The notes beneath the pieces are model-generated. The model had not been told where the DNA came from. It made no database searches and saw only the letters and a list, made by a program, of their open reading frames with translations. The position numbers and the translations under genes are program-made. DNA of 64,000 bases from Streptococcus sp. F0442 (GTDB lineage Bacteria > Bacillota > Bacilli > Lactobacillales > Streptococcaceae), in contig NZ_KB373314.1 of NCBI RefSeq assembly GCF_000314795.2, positions 1,024,377 through 1,088,376 on the forward strand, read 5' to 3'. Below, in pieces: positions 35,226-43,813 of this stretch (within the stretch, counting starts at the first letter, position 1; each line of letters starts with the position of its first letter).

Positions 35226-35266
35226 AAACGAACATTCTGATTTACAGAAGGCCGTTTTTCCCTAAT
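35226..35266 (-). terminator. Terminator after yhaM
   Basis: On the minus strand, an imperfect stem (TTCTG/CAGAA at the top, ACG/CGT at the base) is followed by TTTTTTT. Confidence 0.6.
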
Positions 35267-35309
35267 TTTTTTCTTTTTTTTGGAATAGTTTCCGTATTTA
35301 TCTCTATTT

Positions 35310-36257
35310 TTACTGATCGATATTCGGTTTATAGAAAGATCGGTTTTCCATAGCGAAAATCTTGTTGGTCATCTCACCGGGACCAACCAAACCTAGAGCT
35401 GTTGTCATCATCATCATCTCTGCATCCAAATTGTCGATCATATGAATAATCTCTGCTTCCATGATCTTTGGACGAACAGGACTACCGTATTCGAGTAATC
35501 CATGGTGACTCAAGATCACATGGCGAAGGACAATTACCTCTTCTTTTTGGTCATCAATCTTCAAGTCTTGCAAGACTTTGGTGATTTCTTCATCTATCAA
35601 AGCAATGTGACCAATGAGATTGCCCCGAACAGTGTATTCTGTATTTTCAGGGCCCGTTAACTCGATCACTTTAGCCAAGTCGTGCAACATAATCCCAGCA
35701 AAGAGCAAACTCTTATTCAACTGAGGATAGATATCGCCGATACTATCTGCCAAGCGGACCATGGTCGCTGTATGAAAAGCAAGACCTGCTTCAAAGGCAT
35801 GGTGGTTAGTCTTGGCAGCTGGGTAGCTGTAAAACTCTTTCTCATATTTTCTATAGAGGGCACGGACAATCCGTTGCCAGACTGGATTTTCAATTTTGAA
35901 AATCATGTTTGACAGGTATTCATGCAATTCCTTAGGATCTACTGGTGGTTTTTCCTTGAAGTCTGCAGGATTGTTGGGTTCTCCTGCTTGTGGCAATCGC
36001 ATGTTCAATTGATTGACCTGCGGAGTATTATTGTAGACCTCTCTGCGCCCAGACATGTGGACCACACGACCTGCTGTGAAGCTCTCCACATTATGGGGCT
36101 GAGCATCCCACAGTTTTCCTTCAATCGTGCCGGTCTCGTCCTGAAAGACGAAGGCTAAGTAATTCTTACCGGCGCGCGTCTGACGCACTTCTGCTGACTT
36201 GATCAAATAGAATCCTTCAAACAGCTCATCTTTTTTCATTTGGCTAATTTTGACCAT
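35310..36257 (-). CDS. yhaM: 3'-5' exoribonuclease YhaM / Cbf-type
   Basis: The product has about 315 residues. An N-terminal OB-fold (GKNYLAFVFQDETGTIEGKL) is followed by an HD domain with HHAFEAGLAFHTATMVRLAD, the metal-binding HDLAK and LRHVILSHHG. YhaM degrades RNA and single-stranded DNA from the 3' end; the streptococcal protein is also called Cbf1. ATG 36257 is chosen because GGAG lies 6 bases upstream; in-frame ATGs at 36260 and 36269 are alternatives. It overlaps rmuC and ends the rsgA-rpe-thiN-rmuC-yhaM run. Confidence 0.95.
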   Translation of the reverse strand: MVKISQMKKDELFEGFYLIKSAEVRQTRAGKNYLAFVFQDETGTIEGKLWDAQPHNVESFTAGRVVHMSGRREVYNNTPQVNQLNMRLPQAGEPNNPADFKEKPPVDPKELHEYLSNMIFKIENPVWQRIVRALYRKYEKEFYSYPAAKTNHHAFEAGLAFHTATMVRLADSIGDIYPQLNKSLLFAGIMLHDLAKVIELTGPENTEYTVRGNLIGHIALIDEEITKVLQDLKIDDQKEEVIVLRHVILSHHGLLEYGSPVRPKIMEAEIIHMIDNLDAEMMMMTTALGLVGPGEMTNKIFAMENRSFYKPNIDQ

Positions 36258-37494
36258 CATCTTCTCCATCTTCTATGTATATATCTAGTCCCAGCAGGTC
36301 CTCATCACTTTCGATTTGGCGGAGCGTCCGCTCGATGGCACTGGTCCGTCTGGTTAGTAAATCATCAATATTATTGGAAGCATTCTTTAAATGCCGTTGG
36401 GTCTTGGCTAGAACACCTCCAAATTTATGGAATTCTGATTTGACAGATCCCAGTACTTTACTGATATCATCTGCACTCTTTTGAATATTGAGCGTCTTAA
36501 AACCAACAGACAAGGAGTTCAAAAGGGCGGATAGGGTGCTTGGACCAGCCACTAAAATTTGTTCTTCCCGACGCAAACGATCGAAAAATTCAGGATTTCG
36601 AACCACCTCTGAGTAGAGTCCTTCAGTCGGTAAAAAGAGAATCCCAAAATTGGTCGTCGCTGGTGGAAAGAGGTATTTTTGTTGGATATCTTTGGCAAAA
36701 CGCTTGATACTAGCCAAAAGAGCCTTGCGGTAACGCTCGATCTCCTCTTTTTGCCCTGACTCATACGCCTCTTCCAGACGATAGTAGTCTTCCAATGGGA
36801 ACTTAGAGTCAATCGGTAGATAGACTGGCTCCTCTCCTTGTCCCGGAAGCTTGATGGCATATTCCACGCGCTCACTGGACTGAGGAACTGTGATAAATTC
36901 CCGCTCATACTGGGTTGGCGTCAAGATATCTTCAATGATTTGGCCCAGTTGCAATTCGCCCATGATTCCACGAGTCTTGGTGTTGGAGAGAACTTTATTG
37001 AGGGTTCCAACATCCCGTGCAACTGACTGCATTTCCCCTAACCCTTTGTTGACCGATTCCAACTGTTTCGAAACGGTCTCAAAGGAGGTCTGCAAACGAT
37101 GCTGCAAGGTTTTCTCCAATTTTTCTTCGACCGTTTGGCGCATTTGCTCTAGCCGCACTTCGTTGGACTCTTGAATCTGTCGCATGCGCTCATCTGTCTT
37201 GTCCCGATTTTTGGTAAAGTGCTCATTGATCTCAGCGCGCAGAGCTGTCGTTTGCTGGTGGATCTCCATCCGCATCTCGGTCAAGCGATCTGTCAGGGCA
37301 ATCTCTAACTGCTGGTTGGCAATTTGACTCGCCTGTCTTTCTTTTTCAAAACGATAGTCTAACTGGTCTGACAAATGATCTTCATGGTCTTCTAACATCT
37401 CTCGTAGATCGGGTTGTGTAGCATCTGATCGTTGGAAAAGATAGATGAGAAGTCCCAGATTAAGCAGGCCAATCAGAAGCAGAATGATATTCAT
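36244..37494 (-). CDS. rmuC: DNA recombination protein RmuC family
   Basis: The product has 416 residues. An N-terminal membrane helix (MNIILLLIGLLNLGLLIYLF) is followed by a long coiled coil (about residues 35-150, rich in Glu, Gln and Arg). The conserved RmuC core contains TRGIMGELQLGQIIEDILTP and PIDSKFPLEDYYRLEEAY, the latter part of a nuclease-like fold. RmuC limits inversion at short inverted repeats in Escherichia coli; the biochemical activity is unproven. ATG 37494 comes one base after the thiN stop. It overlaps yhaM by 14 bases. Confidence 0.94.
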   Translation of the reverse strand: MNIILLLIGLLNLGLLIYLFQRSDATQPDLREMLEDHEDHLSDQLDYRFEKERQASQIANQQLEIALTDRLTEMRMEIHQQTTALRAEINEHFTKNRDKTDERMRQIQESNEVRLEQMRQTVEEKLEKTLQHRLQTSFETVSKQLESVNKGLGEMQSVARDVGTLNKVLSNTKTRGIMGELQLGQIIEDILTPTQYEREFITVPQSSERVEYAIKLPGQGEEPVYLPIDSKFPLEDYYRLEEAYESGQKEEIERYRKALLASIKRFAKDIQQKYLFPPATTNFGILFLPTEGLYSEVVRNPEFFDRLRREEQILVAGPSTLSALLNSLSVGFKTLNIQKSADDISKVLGSVKSEFHKFGGVLAKTQRHLKNASNNIDDLLTRRTSAIERTLRQIESDEDLLGLDIYIEDGEDDGQN

Positions 37495-37495
37495 A

Positions 37496-38128
37496 TTAAC
37501 CTCTGTCTTTACTATAAACAATGACAAGATAGCCCCGATCAAGACTCACTTGAATTGCTTGATCCAAAAACTCATTGGAACCATACATAGCCTTCAAAAA
37601 ATAATTCTCTGGATGGAGCGGATATTTGGCCCCTGTGATCTCTAAACGACCTTGTCCAACAGGCATAAAACCAACATAGGTCATGGTTGGATCTGGCTGG
37701 ATCTCATGAGAGCCCGCAGGTCTGAAAACTAAGCGATTTTGCTCATCGACTAATTGAATCTGCTCCATATAGGGAGCTAGGTCTGGGTCGGTCGGCAAAA
37801 AGATATTAGACAAAAAGTGATCTAAGCGACCACCAAAGGCCCCATAAACGGTGACTGCAGCATCTGGATAGTCTTCAAAGACTGTTTTCAAAGCCAATTC
37901 CAAATCCGTATCGTTCTTTTCAGGGACGGATTGAACCACTTGCTTGGCTTGGGCCTGGATCTTGCGCAAATCAACCTCAGAGACGGAATCGAAATCCCCT
38001 ACAGCTATATCTAAAGGCAAACCTTGTTTCAGTAGCTTCAAACAGCCCCCGTCAACACCGAGGTAAATATCTTGATTTTTTGGCAAGAGAGAGGAATCTC
38101 CACCTGCCACTACGACAATCTTAACCAT
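37496..38128 (-). CDS. thiN: Thiamine pyrophosphokinase
   Basis: This 210-residue enzyme converts thiamine and ATP to thiamine pyrophosphate. Substrate-binding motifs DIYLGVDGGCLKLL, AVGDFDSV and the metal-binding ENDTDLELAL, together with GAFGGRLDHFLSNIFL, match the TPK family throughout. The start is ATG 38128, overlapping the end of rpe by 8 bases; the longer frame to 38182 lies within rpe. It is translated with its neighbours in the rsgA-rpe-thiN-rmuC-yhaM operon. Confidence 0.95.
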   Translation of the reverse strand: MVKIVVVAGGDSSLLPKNQDIYLGVDGGCLKLLKQGLPLDIAVGDFDSVSEVDLRKIQAQAKQVVQSVPEKNDTDLELALKTVFEDYPDAAVTVYGAFGGRLDHFLSNIFLPTDPDLAPYMEQIQLVDEQNRLVFRPAGSHEIQPDPTMTYVGFMPVGQGRLEITGAKYPLHPENYFLKAMYGSNEFLDQAIQVSLDRGYLVIVYSKDRG

Positions 38129-38780
38129 TGATGGCATCTCGGAGGATTTGCACCCGCTCATTGACATCGCCATTAAAGACATAAGAGCCCGCTACAAAGA
38201 CATTAGCCCCGGCTTCTTTTGCTTGGGAAATAGTTTGGCCATCAATTCCGCCATCGACTTCGATATCAAAGTCTAGGCCTTTCTCTTCACGAAGAGCCGC
38301 TAATTCGCGCACCTTGTCCATGGTTTCTGGCAGAAAGGCTTGGCCACCGAATCCTGGATTAACGGTCATGACCAAGACTTGATCCACCAAGTTCAAGACG
38401 TGTTTGATACTGTCTACAGGAGTTCCTGGATTAATCACAACACTAGCTTTCACACCGGCTTGACGAATTTTTTGAAGTGCTCCGTGGATATGAGGCGTCG
38501 CTTCTACGTGAATGCTGATGATATCCGCACCTGCACGGGCAAATTCTTCAATGTGGTGTTCGGGATTGGTCACCATCAAGTGGCAATCAAAGACCAACTT
38601 GCTATGTGGACGCATACTCTCTACGACTCCAGCCCCAAAGCTGATATTTGGCACAAAATGACCATCCATGACATCGATATGAGCATAGTCAGCTCCAGCT
38701 GCTTCTAAGCGTTTCAACTCACTTTCAAAATTAGCATAATCTGCACTCAAAATTGAGGGGGCTAGTTTCATTGTTTTCAT
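38121..38780 (-). CDS. rpe: Ribulose-phosphate 3-epimerase
   Basis: This 219-residue TIM-barrel enzyme of the pentose phosphate pathway interconverts ribulose 5-phosphate and xylulose 5-phosphate. The active-site motifs APSILSADYANF, HIDVMDGHFVPN, HLMVTNPEHHI, MTVNPGFGGQAF and EVDGGI are all intact. It lies 14 bases after rsgA and overlaps thiN, as in other streptococci. Confidence 0.97.
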   Translation of the reverse strand: MKTMKLAPSILSADYANFESELKRLEAAGADYAHIDVMDGHFVPNISFGAGVVESMRPHSKLVFDCHLMVTNPEHHIEEFARAGADIISIHVEATPHIHGALQKIRQAGVKASVVINPGTPVDSIKHVLNLVDQVLVMTVNPGFGGQAFLPETMDKVRELAALREEKGLDFDIEVDGGIDGQTISQAKEAGANVFVAGSYVFNGDVNERVQILRDAING

Positions 38781-38794
38781 TCTTCTATTGTCTC

Positions 38795-39673
38795 CTATTT
38801 TGGCATTTTTTTCGAAACCTTTTTGTAGGTTTCGCGACGGTTTTCAATCTCACTTAGAAATTGCAAGTAATCCTCATATCGGAAAGTCGAAATTTCTTCT
38901 GTTTCAACGGCTGGTTTCACCGCACAAGCAGGCTCATGTGTGTGGGTACAGGTACGGAATTTACAAGAGTGGCTCACGTCTGCGATCTCTGGGAAGGCTT
39001 GATTTAAATCTTCACTGGTCGTCACTTCATAATCAAGGGATGAAAAACCAGGGGTATCCGCAATCTTGCCACCATTTAGATAGTAAAAACTGACAGCTCG
39101 GGTCGTATGTCGACCGCGGCCTAAACTATCTGAGATTTCACCCGTTTCAAGTTCTAAATCTGGAGCGATTTTATTGAGCAAGGTTGATTTTCCGACACCG
39201 GTCTGTCCCATAAAGACAGTGGTTTTATCTGTCAAAAGTGGCAAGAGTTCCTCAATCGACAAGACAAAGTCATAGCCAATAGCCTGGTAGATTCCTTGGT
39301 AGTAGCGAATAGGCTCCAGATCTTCTAGCAAGTCTAGTTTGGAAATATAGACAATGGGATGAATTCCCTTATGCTCCAAAAGGACCAGAAAACGGTCTAA
39401 AAGATTGGCGTTGAAATCCGGCTCCTTAGCTGACATGATGACTACTGCCTGATCAATATTGACAATCGGAGGACGCACGAGGCTATTTTTTCGAGGCGCA
39501 ATGCTCAAGATGTATCCTTCTGAATTCTCTTCAGCTGAAAACTCCACCTGATCCCCCACATAAGGAGTCTGTCCTTTTTTCCTAAAATTTCCACGAGCCC
39601 GTGTCTGGTAAATGTGACCGTCTGACTCTACATAGTAGAAGCCAGCCAAGGCCTTGACGATGGTTCCTTGCAA
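38795..39673 (-). CDS. rsgA: Ribosome small subunit-dependent GTPase A
   Basis: This 292-residue circularly permuted GTPase has the permuted order: an OB-fold (residues 1-70), then G4 ISKLDLL, G1 [15 protein letters not shown]3 DTPGF, and a C-terminal zinc motif built from [16 protein letters not shown]. RsgA checks late 30S assembly and releases maturation factors. The start codon is TTG at 39673, with AAGGAG 6 bases upstream; no in-frame ATG fits. It has its own extended -10 promoter (39703-39711), which separates it from rsmA. In other streptococci rsmA and rsgA are adjacent, so the tRNA/repeat segment between them here is an interruption. Confidence 0.95.
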   Translation of the reverse strand: MQGTIVKALAGFYYVESDGHIYQTRARGNFRKKGQTPYVGDQVEFSAEENSEGYILSIAPRKNSLVRPPIVNIDQAVVIMSAKEPDFNANLLDRFLVLLEHKGIHPIVYISKLDLLEDLEPIRYYQGIYQAIGYDFVLSIEELLPLLTDKTTVFMGQTGVGKSTLLNKIAPDLELETGEISDSLGRGRHTTRAVSFYYLNGGKIADTPGFSSLDYEVTTSEDLNQAFPEIADVSHSCKFRTCTHTHEPACAVKPAVETEEISTFRYEDYLQFLSEIENRRETYKKVSKKMPK

Positions 39674-39702
39674 ATCGCACTCCTTTGAGATTAATACTAT
39701 CT

Positions 39703-39711
39703 ATTATACCA
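39703..39711 (-). promoter_or_regulatory. Extended -10 promoter of rsgA
   Basis: TGGTATAAT on the minus strand, 30 bases before the TTG start. Confidence 0.55.
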
Positions 39712-39834
39712 AAAAATGAGAAATAAGGCTGGATTGCTTGATAAGAAAATCTGCCAGCACTTCCCGTAACAGGTTGTAGTCTCATATTGTTTATGGTTTT
39801 CCTGTTAGGGACTTTAATGTGATTCCTTTTTTTC

Positions 39835-39863
39835 TTTGGTATTTTTCCTAAAAAGTGTATAAT
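39835..39863 (+). promoter_or_regulatory. Promoter of the two tRNA genes
   Basis: TATAAT (39858-39863) is 8 bases before the first tRNA; TTTGGT lies 17 bases further upstream. Confidence 0.5.
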
Positions 39864-39871
39864 AGAACTAT

Positions 39872-39954
39872 GCGGAGGTGGTGGAACGGCAGACACGCAT
39901 GCTTCAGGCGCATGTGCCCCTTCGGGCGTGAGGGTTCAAATCCCTTTCTCCGCA
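39872..39954 (+). tRNA. tRNA-Leu (anticodon CAG)
   Basis: Acceptor stem GCGGAGG/TCTCCGC, D arm with GG pair, anticodon stem CATGC/GCATG with loop TTCAGGC (anticodon CAG at 39905-39907), a long variable arm GTGCCCCTTCGGGCGTG typical of class II tRNAs, and T loop TTCAAAT. The CCA end is not encoded. Confidence 0.93.
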
Positions 39955-39958
39955 TCTT

Positions 39959-40047
39959 GGAAAGGTGGCCCAGCTTGGTACGGCACCGGACTCGAAATCC
40001 GGCAAGTGGATTTTCTTCACGCGCGGGTTCAAATCCCGTCCTTTCCT
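39959..40047 (+). tRNA. tRNA-Ser (anticodon CGA)
   Basis: Acceptor stem GGAAAGG/CCTTTCC, anticodon stem CCGGA/TCCGG with loop CTCGAAA (anticodon CGA at 39993-39995), the long variable arm expected of tRNA-Ser, and T loop TTCAAAT. It follows the Leu tRNA by 4 bases; the CCA end is not encoded. Confidence 0.93.
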
Positions 40048-40059
40048 TACGATACAAAT

Positions 40060-40237
40060 AAGAGAGTGGGACAGAAATCGGTAATTCGTTAGAATTCGAT
40101 TCCGTCGTCCCACCTCCGCATAGTTGAGTAGGGCTGTATAAGTTGATGAAATCAGCGTAGTAGAGCCCACTCAACCACTGCGTCTTGCACGACAATCCAA
40201 CATCAAAAAGAGGCTAGGACTTTTGTCCCAGCCTCTT
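40060..40237 (-). repeat. Structured intergenic repeat R1, copy b (inverted)
   Basis: Reverse complement of the 23472-23650 element, differing at a limited number of positions. It starts 13 bases after tRNA-Ser and keeps all three hairpins. Here it may also act as the tRNA terminator, since none of ordinary type is seen. Confidence 0.8.
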
Positions 40238-40257
40238 ATTACTTATAAAACTTCTTT

Positions 40258-40395
40258 GAGACTTTCCTTAGGTGAGTACGGACGTTAGCGAACTTCTCCG
40301 AAGTTCCATAACTAATTTTTGAGCCTCAAGTCTCAAAAATTCCGAGAGCCTAAACTACCTTTTATTTAGGCTCTTTTCTCACAGCGGAAAGTCTC
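40258..40395 (+). repeat. Structured intergenic repeat R2, copy b
   Basis: A 138-nt element with outer stem GAGACTTTCC/GGAAAGTCTC and hairpins GAACTTC/GAAGTTC (40290-40306), AATTTTTGAG/CTCAAAAATT (40314-40341) and GAGCCTAAA/TTTAGGCTC (40346-40373). Arms differ from copy a at both partners of several pairs. It lies 20 bases after R1 copy b and 99 bases from the rsmA stop. Confidence 0.85.
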
Positions 40396-40493
40396 AATTT
40401 ATAACCGATATCATTCGAAAACACGTAAAAAACATAGTGCTTCATAGTGTATTTAGAATTAAGAAAGAAGATTACGAACCTATGTCTTTTCTA

Positions 40494-41369
40494 TTATTTT
40501 ATTCCTGCTTCTAGAAGTCCGTCAGCCAAGCGGGCGAAGTCTTCTAAACTAAGGGCTTCTCCTCGTACAGAAGGTTGCAGGCCTGCAGCTTGGATTCCTG
40601 CTTCCAGTTTGGCTTTGATTTCTTCAGTCTTGCCAAAGCGACTGGTCAAATTGTTCCAAAGCGTCTTGCGACGGTGGACAAAGCTGGCCTTGCTGACAGA
40701 GAAGAAGAAATCTTCATCCTTGACGGTTACTGCTGGTTCTTCGCGACGCACCATCTTGAGGATGGCAGAGTCGACGTTTGGTGCTGGCACAAAGACGGTG
40801 CGAGGAACGATAAAGGCTACCTTAGCCGTCATATAGTATTGGACTGCAATGGACAAAGAACCATAAGCCTTGGTATTAGGTTCGGCTGAGATGCGGTCTG
40901 CCACCTCTTTTTGCATCATGACCACAAATTCTTGGAAAGGAATTTTGGATTCGATCAAATGCATGAGGATGGGAGTCGTAATGTAGTAAGGAAGGTTGGC
41001 AACTACTTTGATCGGAAGCTCTGGATTTTTAAACTCTGCGATGTACTGGTTGAGATCAACCTTGAGGATGTCTTGGTTGACCACCGTTACATTGTCAAAA
41101 TCCCGCAAGGTATCGGCTAAGATAGGAACTAAGCGGTCATCAATCTCAAAGGCCATGACTTCTGCGGCATTTTCTGCCAAAAACTCTGTCAAAGCACCAA
41201 TACCGGGACCAATTTCGATGACATTGACCTGCTTATCAATCTCAGCAGTATCCACAATCTTTTGAAGGATGTTGGTATCGGTCAAGAAGTTTTGACCGAA
41301 GGATTTTTTAAAGGTAAAGCCGTGACGCTCTAGCACTGCCTTGGTCACGCTATAATCTGCAATTCTCAT
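40494..41369 (-). CDS. rsmA: 16S rRNA dimethyladenosine transferase RsmA (KsgA)
   Basis: The product has 291 residues. The S-adenosylmethionine site is [17 protein letters not shown], with [12 protein letters not shown] at the N-terminus and the catalytic [18 protein letters not shown]. The enzyme dimethylates two adjacent adenosines near the 3' end of 16S rRNA, a late 30S assembly step. It ends the tatD-rnmV-(41433)-rsmA run, 63 bases after the previous gene. The segment between it and rsgA is filled by repeats and tRNAs. Confidence 0.97.
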   Translation of the reverse strand: MRIADYSVTKAVLERHGFTFKKSFGQNFLTDTNILQKIVDTAEIDKQVNVIEIGPGIGALTEFLAENAAEVMAFEIDDRLVPILADTLRDFDNVTVVNQDILKVDLNQYIAEFKNPELPIKVVANLPYYITTPILMHLIESKIPFQEFVVMMQKEVADRISAEPNTKAYGSLSIAVQYYMTAKVAFIVPRTVFVPAPNVDSAILKMVRREEPAVTVKDEDFFFSVSKASFVHRRKTLWNNLTSRFGKTEEIKAKLEAGIQAAGLQPSVRGEALSLEDFARLADGLLEAGIK

Positions 41370-41432
41370 TTTTTCTCTTTTCTAATCCGTTTAGTGTGAG
41401 ATATACTCTCTCTTTTTTCTCCGCAGGCTAAT

Positions 41433-42059
41433 CTAACAGTCTTCCACAAAGGCATTCTGCTCCGCTTGATAAACATAAGCCTCCCCGTTCTTATCTAAGA
41501 TGGTTTCCAACAAGGGCTCCATTTCCAAGGCGTCTTCAAGACTGATAATGGTGATCTTAGATGAATCATCCAAATCTTCCTGGGACTCAAAGTTTGTAAA
41601 GAATTGCCAACCACTATCTTGTGGATGATGAGGTTCATCGTGAATGGCCCAATTAATCTCACGTCGTAGGAAGCAATCCTTGGTAATCATGGCTCCTTTT
41701 TGTGTATCAAGATTCAGCGGAGGAACCATCAGGCTTGCAATATGTTCCCGTGCAAAATCCAGCTCATCTCCAAGCTGGATGGAGGTAATATAAGCGGGTT
41801 GATTGGTTAAACGTCCTTTGAACTTCCCATCGTGGATTTCAGTGAGTTCGACCCACATACGCTCTGCTCGACACCCATTCTCCAAGACTGTATCTAGCAC
41901 AAGGATAAGGCGAACCTGGTCCCCAAGCTTCAATTGGTTGATTTCTTCTTGGCTCGGAATCAAAAAATGTCGCGGGTTCTTATGGTGCTCTGCTTGAACA
42001 TTCTCCAAAGAAAAGCCTATCTCTTTTTTCTTATCTTTAAATAGGTCGAACAATCCCAT
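41433..42059 (-). CDS. DUF2314/DUF2185 two-domain protein
   Basis: The product has 208 residues. The first half contains VRLILVLDTVLENGCRAERM and WVELTEIHDGKFKGRLTNQP, as in DUF2314 proteins. The second half, TKDCFLRREINWAIHDEPHH then DSGWQFFTNFESQEDLDD, matches the DUF2185 (Imm33-like) pattern, in which DSGW..F..G.E is the hallmark. Domain names are from memory of motif patterns, not a search. Imm33-type domains occur in polymorphic-toxin immunity proteins, but no toxin gene is nearby. It lies between rnmV (20 bases) and rsmA (63 bases) and is probably cotranscribed. The protein is acidic and has no signal peptide. Confidence 0.75.
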   Translation of the reverse strand: MGLFDLFKDKKKEIGFSLENVQAEHHKNPRHFLIPSQEEINQLKLGDQVRLILVLDTVLENGCRAERMWVELTEIHDGKFKGRLTNQPAYITSIQLGDELDFAREHIASLMVPPLNLDTQKGAMITKDCFLRREINWAIHDEPHHPQDSGWQFFTNFESQEDLDDSSKITIISLEDALEMEPLLETILDKNGEAYVYQAEQNAFVEDC

Positions 42060-42079
42060 CTTCTACCTCTATCTCTTTT

Positions 42080-42643
42080 TTAATAACTAGCCATCGTTTC
42101 TTCAACTTGGGCCAAACAAATCCCAAACAACTCCAAGCGTTTGAGCAATTGCTTGCCATTGCAGTAGCCGATACGCAAGGCTTCTCCTAGATATTCCCGT
42201 CGTTTGCGACTGGCACTGCCCATCAACAGACCAAGACGCATCAGGTCAGTCTTGGTAATATCGAAAAAATACTCATCTTCATAAGAACCTACGAGTCCAG
42301 ATAGGGCCTTCTCTAAGTCTTCAAAGCTGGCATGCTCCACTCCCAAGGAACGCCCCTTGGTTCTGGATTTTGGTACTGCTTCGCCACGATTTAAAAAGGC
42401 ATGCTTGGCTTGCGGAATTTCTTGCATGATAATCTTACGAATGCGTTCCCCATTGTAATCCGGATCCGTAAAGACAATGACCCCACGCAACTCTTGCAAG
42501 ATAGCAATTCGTTCTAGGTCATCCTGGTCAATCGCAGAGCCTCGGGTTTCATAAGTATCTACTTCATAAAACCGACGGAGATTAGCTGTGTCGTCCTTGC
42601 CCTCCACGACAATCACTTCGGGTATTATTCTTTTCTCAGTCAA
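42080..42643 (-). CDS. rnmV: Ribonuclease M5
   Basis: A TOPRIM-domain endonuclease of 187 residues, with the metal site VIVVEGKDDTANLRRFYEV and VIVFTDPDYNGERIRK, and the M5-specific AVPKSRTKGRSLGVEHAS. RNase M5 makes the final cuts of precursor 5S rRNA. I prefer the TTG at 42643, which overlaps the tatD stop and gives an N-terminus of usual length; a longer frame reaches 42685 but lies inside tatD. It is coupled to tatD and sits upstream of rsmA, as in other streptococci. Confidence 0.93.
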   Translation of the reverse strand: MTEKRIIPEVIVVEGKDDTANLRRFYEVDTYETRGSAIDQDDLERIAILQELRGVIVFTDPDYNGERIRKIIMQEIPQAKHAFLNRGEAVPKSRTKGRSLGVEHASFEDLEKALSGLVGSYEDEYFFDITKTDLMRLGLLMGSASRKRREYLGEALRIGYCNGKQLLKRLELFGICLAQVEETMASY

Positions 42644-43406
42644 GGCCAAATACCTTTCTTGCATTGTCATAGGTTGCTTGAGCAACTTCTTCTGTCGTCA
42701 AGCCACGTAGTTCTGCAATAAAGTCTACTACATAACGGGTGTAGGCTGTTTTATTTTCTCGGCCTCGCTTAGGAACTGGAGCTAAATAAGGAGCATCTGT
42801 TTCGACCAATATTTTGTCCAAAGGTAACTCTTTGGCTGCCTCCTGAATGTCTGTCGCTTTTTTAAAGGTTACCACTCCCGAAAAAGAGATCATCATTCCT
42901 AGATCCATGAAGCGCTTAGCGTCCTCCAAAGTCCCTGAGAAAGAATGCATGATCCCACCGCGTGGACCCACTCCTTCACTCTTGATGATGGCATAAGTGT
43001 CTTCTAGTGAATCACGGGTGTGAACCACAAAAGGTAAGTCCAGTTCCTTAGACAGCTGAATCTGACAACGGAAAACTTTCTCCTGTACTTCTTTAGGTGC
43101 TGTCATCCAGTGATAGTCCAGACCGATTTCTCCTAGCGCCACTACCTTGGGATGTTTCAATTGTTCAAGCAAGTAAGCCTCAACTTCAGGACTATAATCG
43201 GCCGCCTCAGTGGGATGCCACCCAAGCGTCAGATAGAGTTCTGGGTGCTGGTCTGCCAATTCTAATGCTCGCTCAATGGTCGGTTTGTCAAAACCAACGA
43301 TATTGTGAGCTACAACCCCCATTTCCTTGGCCAAGTCGAGTTCTTCTTGTTCTTTTCCTGCGAATTCTTCCACATTGAGATGGGTGTGGGTATCAAAAAT
43401 CTGCAT
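42636..43406 (-). CDS. tatD: TatD-family deoxyribonuclease
   Basis: The product has 256 residues. Metal ligands are visible in MQIFDTHTHLN, GEIGLDYHW, FVVHTRDSLEDT, GIMHSFSG and VETDAPYLAP, the complete TIM-barrel TatD set. Family members have 3'-5' DNase activity and are linked to DNA repair. The start is ATG 43406, preceded by AAAGGA; the frame to 43484 enters the rpmH terminator and is rejected. It is the first gene of tatD-rnmV-41433-rsmA. No separate promoter was pinned down between it and rpmH. Confidence 0.95.
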   Translation of the reverse strand: MQIFDTHTHLNVEEFAGKEQEELDLAKEMGVVAHNIVGFDKPTIERALELADQHPELYLTLGWHPTEAADYSPEVEAYLLEQLKHPKVVALGEIGLDYHWMTAPKEVQEKVFRCQIQLSKELDLPFVVHTRDSLEDTYAIIKSEGVGPRGGIMHSFSGTLEDAKRFMDLGMMISFSGVVTFKKATDIQEAAKELPLDKILVETDAPYLAPVPKRGRENKTAYTRYVVDFIAELRGLTTEEVAQATYDNARKVFGLD

Positions 43407-43482
43407 GATCTTCCTTTTCTTCCGATTTTTTCTTCTTTCTATTATAGCAGAAAGCGCCTCTAAATTCACTTTCGGACAAAAC

Positions 43483-43516
43483 AAAAACCAGTAGTCTCGA
43501 GTTTCTACTGGTTTTT
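43483..43516 (-). terminator. Rho-independent terminator of rpmH
   Basis: On the minus strand, AAAAACCAGTAG, 10-base loop, CTACTGGTTTTTG. Confidence 0.88.
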
Positions 43517-43531
43517 AGTTTTTTATCTGAA

Positions 43532-43666
43532 TTACGCAGCCAAAACTTTGCGTCCTTTACGACGACGAGCTGCCAATACGCGACGGCCATTTTTAGTTGC
43601 CATACGGTGACGGAAACCATGTTTGCGCGCACGACGAAGTTTACTTGGTTGATAAGTACGTTTCAC
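43532..43666 (-). CDS. rpmH: 50S ribosomal protein L34
   Basis: The product has 44 residues: [20 protein letters not shown], then [20 protein letters not shown], ending VLAA, the full and usual L34. The start codon is GTG at 43666, with GAGGAGG about 8 bases upstream; there is no ATG in this frame. It is monocistronic, with a consensus promoter and a terminator. Unlike the common rpmH-rnpA arrangement, rnpA here is 2.6 kb upstream in a separate operon. Confidence 0.97.
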   Translation of the reverse strand: MKRTYQPSKLRRARKHGFRHRMATKNGRRVLAARRRKGRKVLAA

Positions 43667-43739
43667 GATGAATACCTCCTCATAGATTTTGTATTCGTTT
43701 AGCCGGCTAGTTGTGATCAGTTACTAAACATACTTTACT

Positions 43740-43768
43740 ATTCTATCTGATTCGACTCTATTTGTCAA
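43740..43768 (-). promoter_or_regulatory. Promoter of rpmH
   Basis: On the minus strand, TTGACA (43763-43768), 17 bases, TAGAAT (43740-43745). Confidence 0.8.
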
Positions 43769-43813
43769 TAGCTATGGCAAAATTGTTGCAAATATAGGCT
43801 AGACAAGACTTGC

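Noticed and set aside
39582..39896. Minus-strand frame of 104 codons across the rsgA leader and tRNA-Leu
   Set aside because: It spans the rsgA promoter and the start of a tRNA gene on the other strand, so it is not a real gene.
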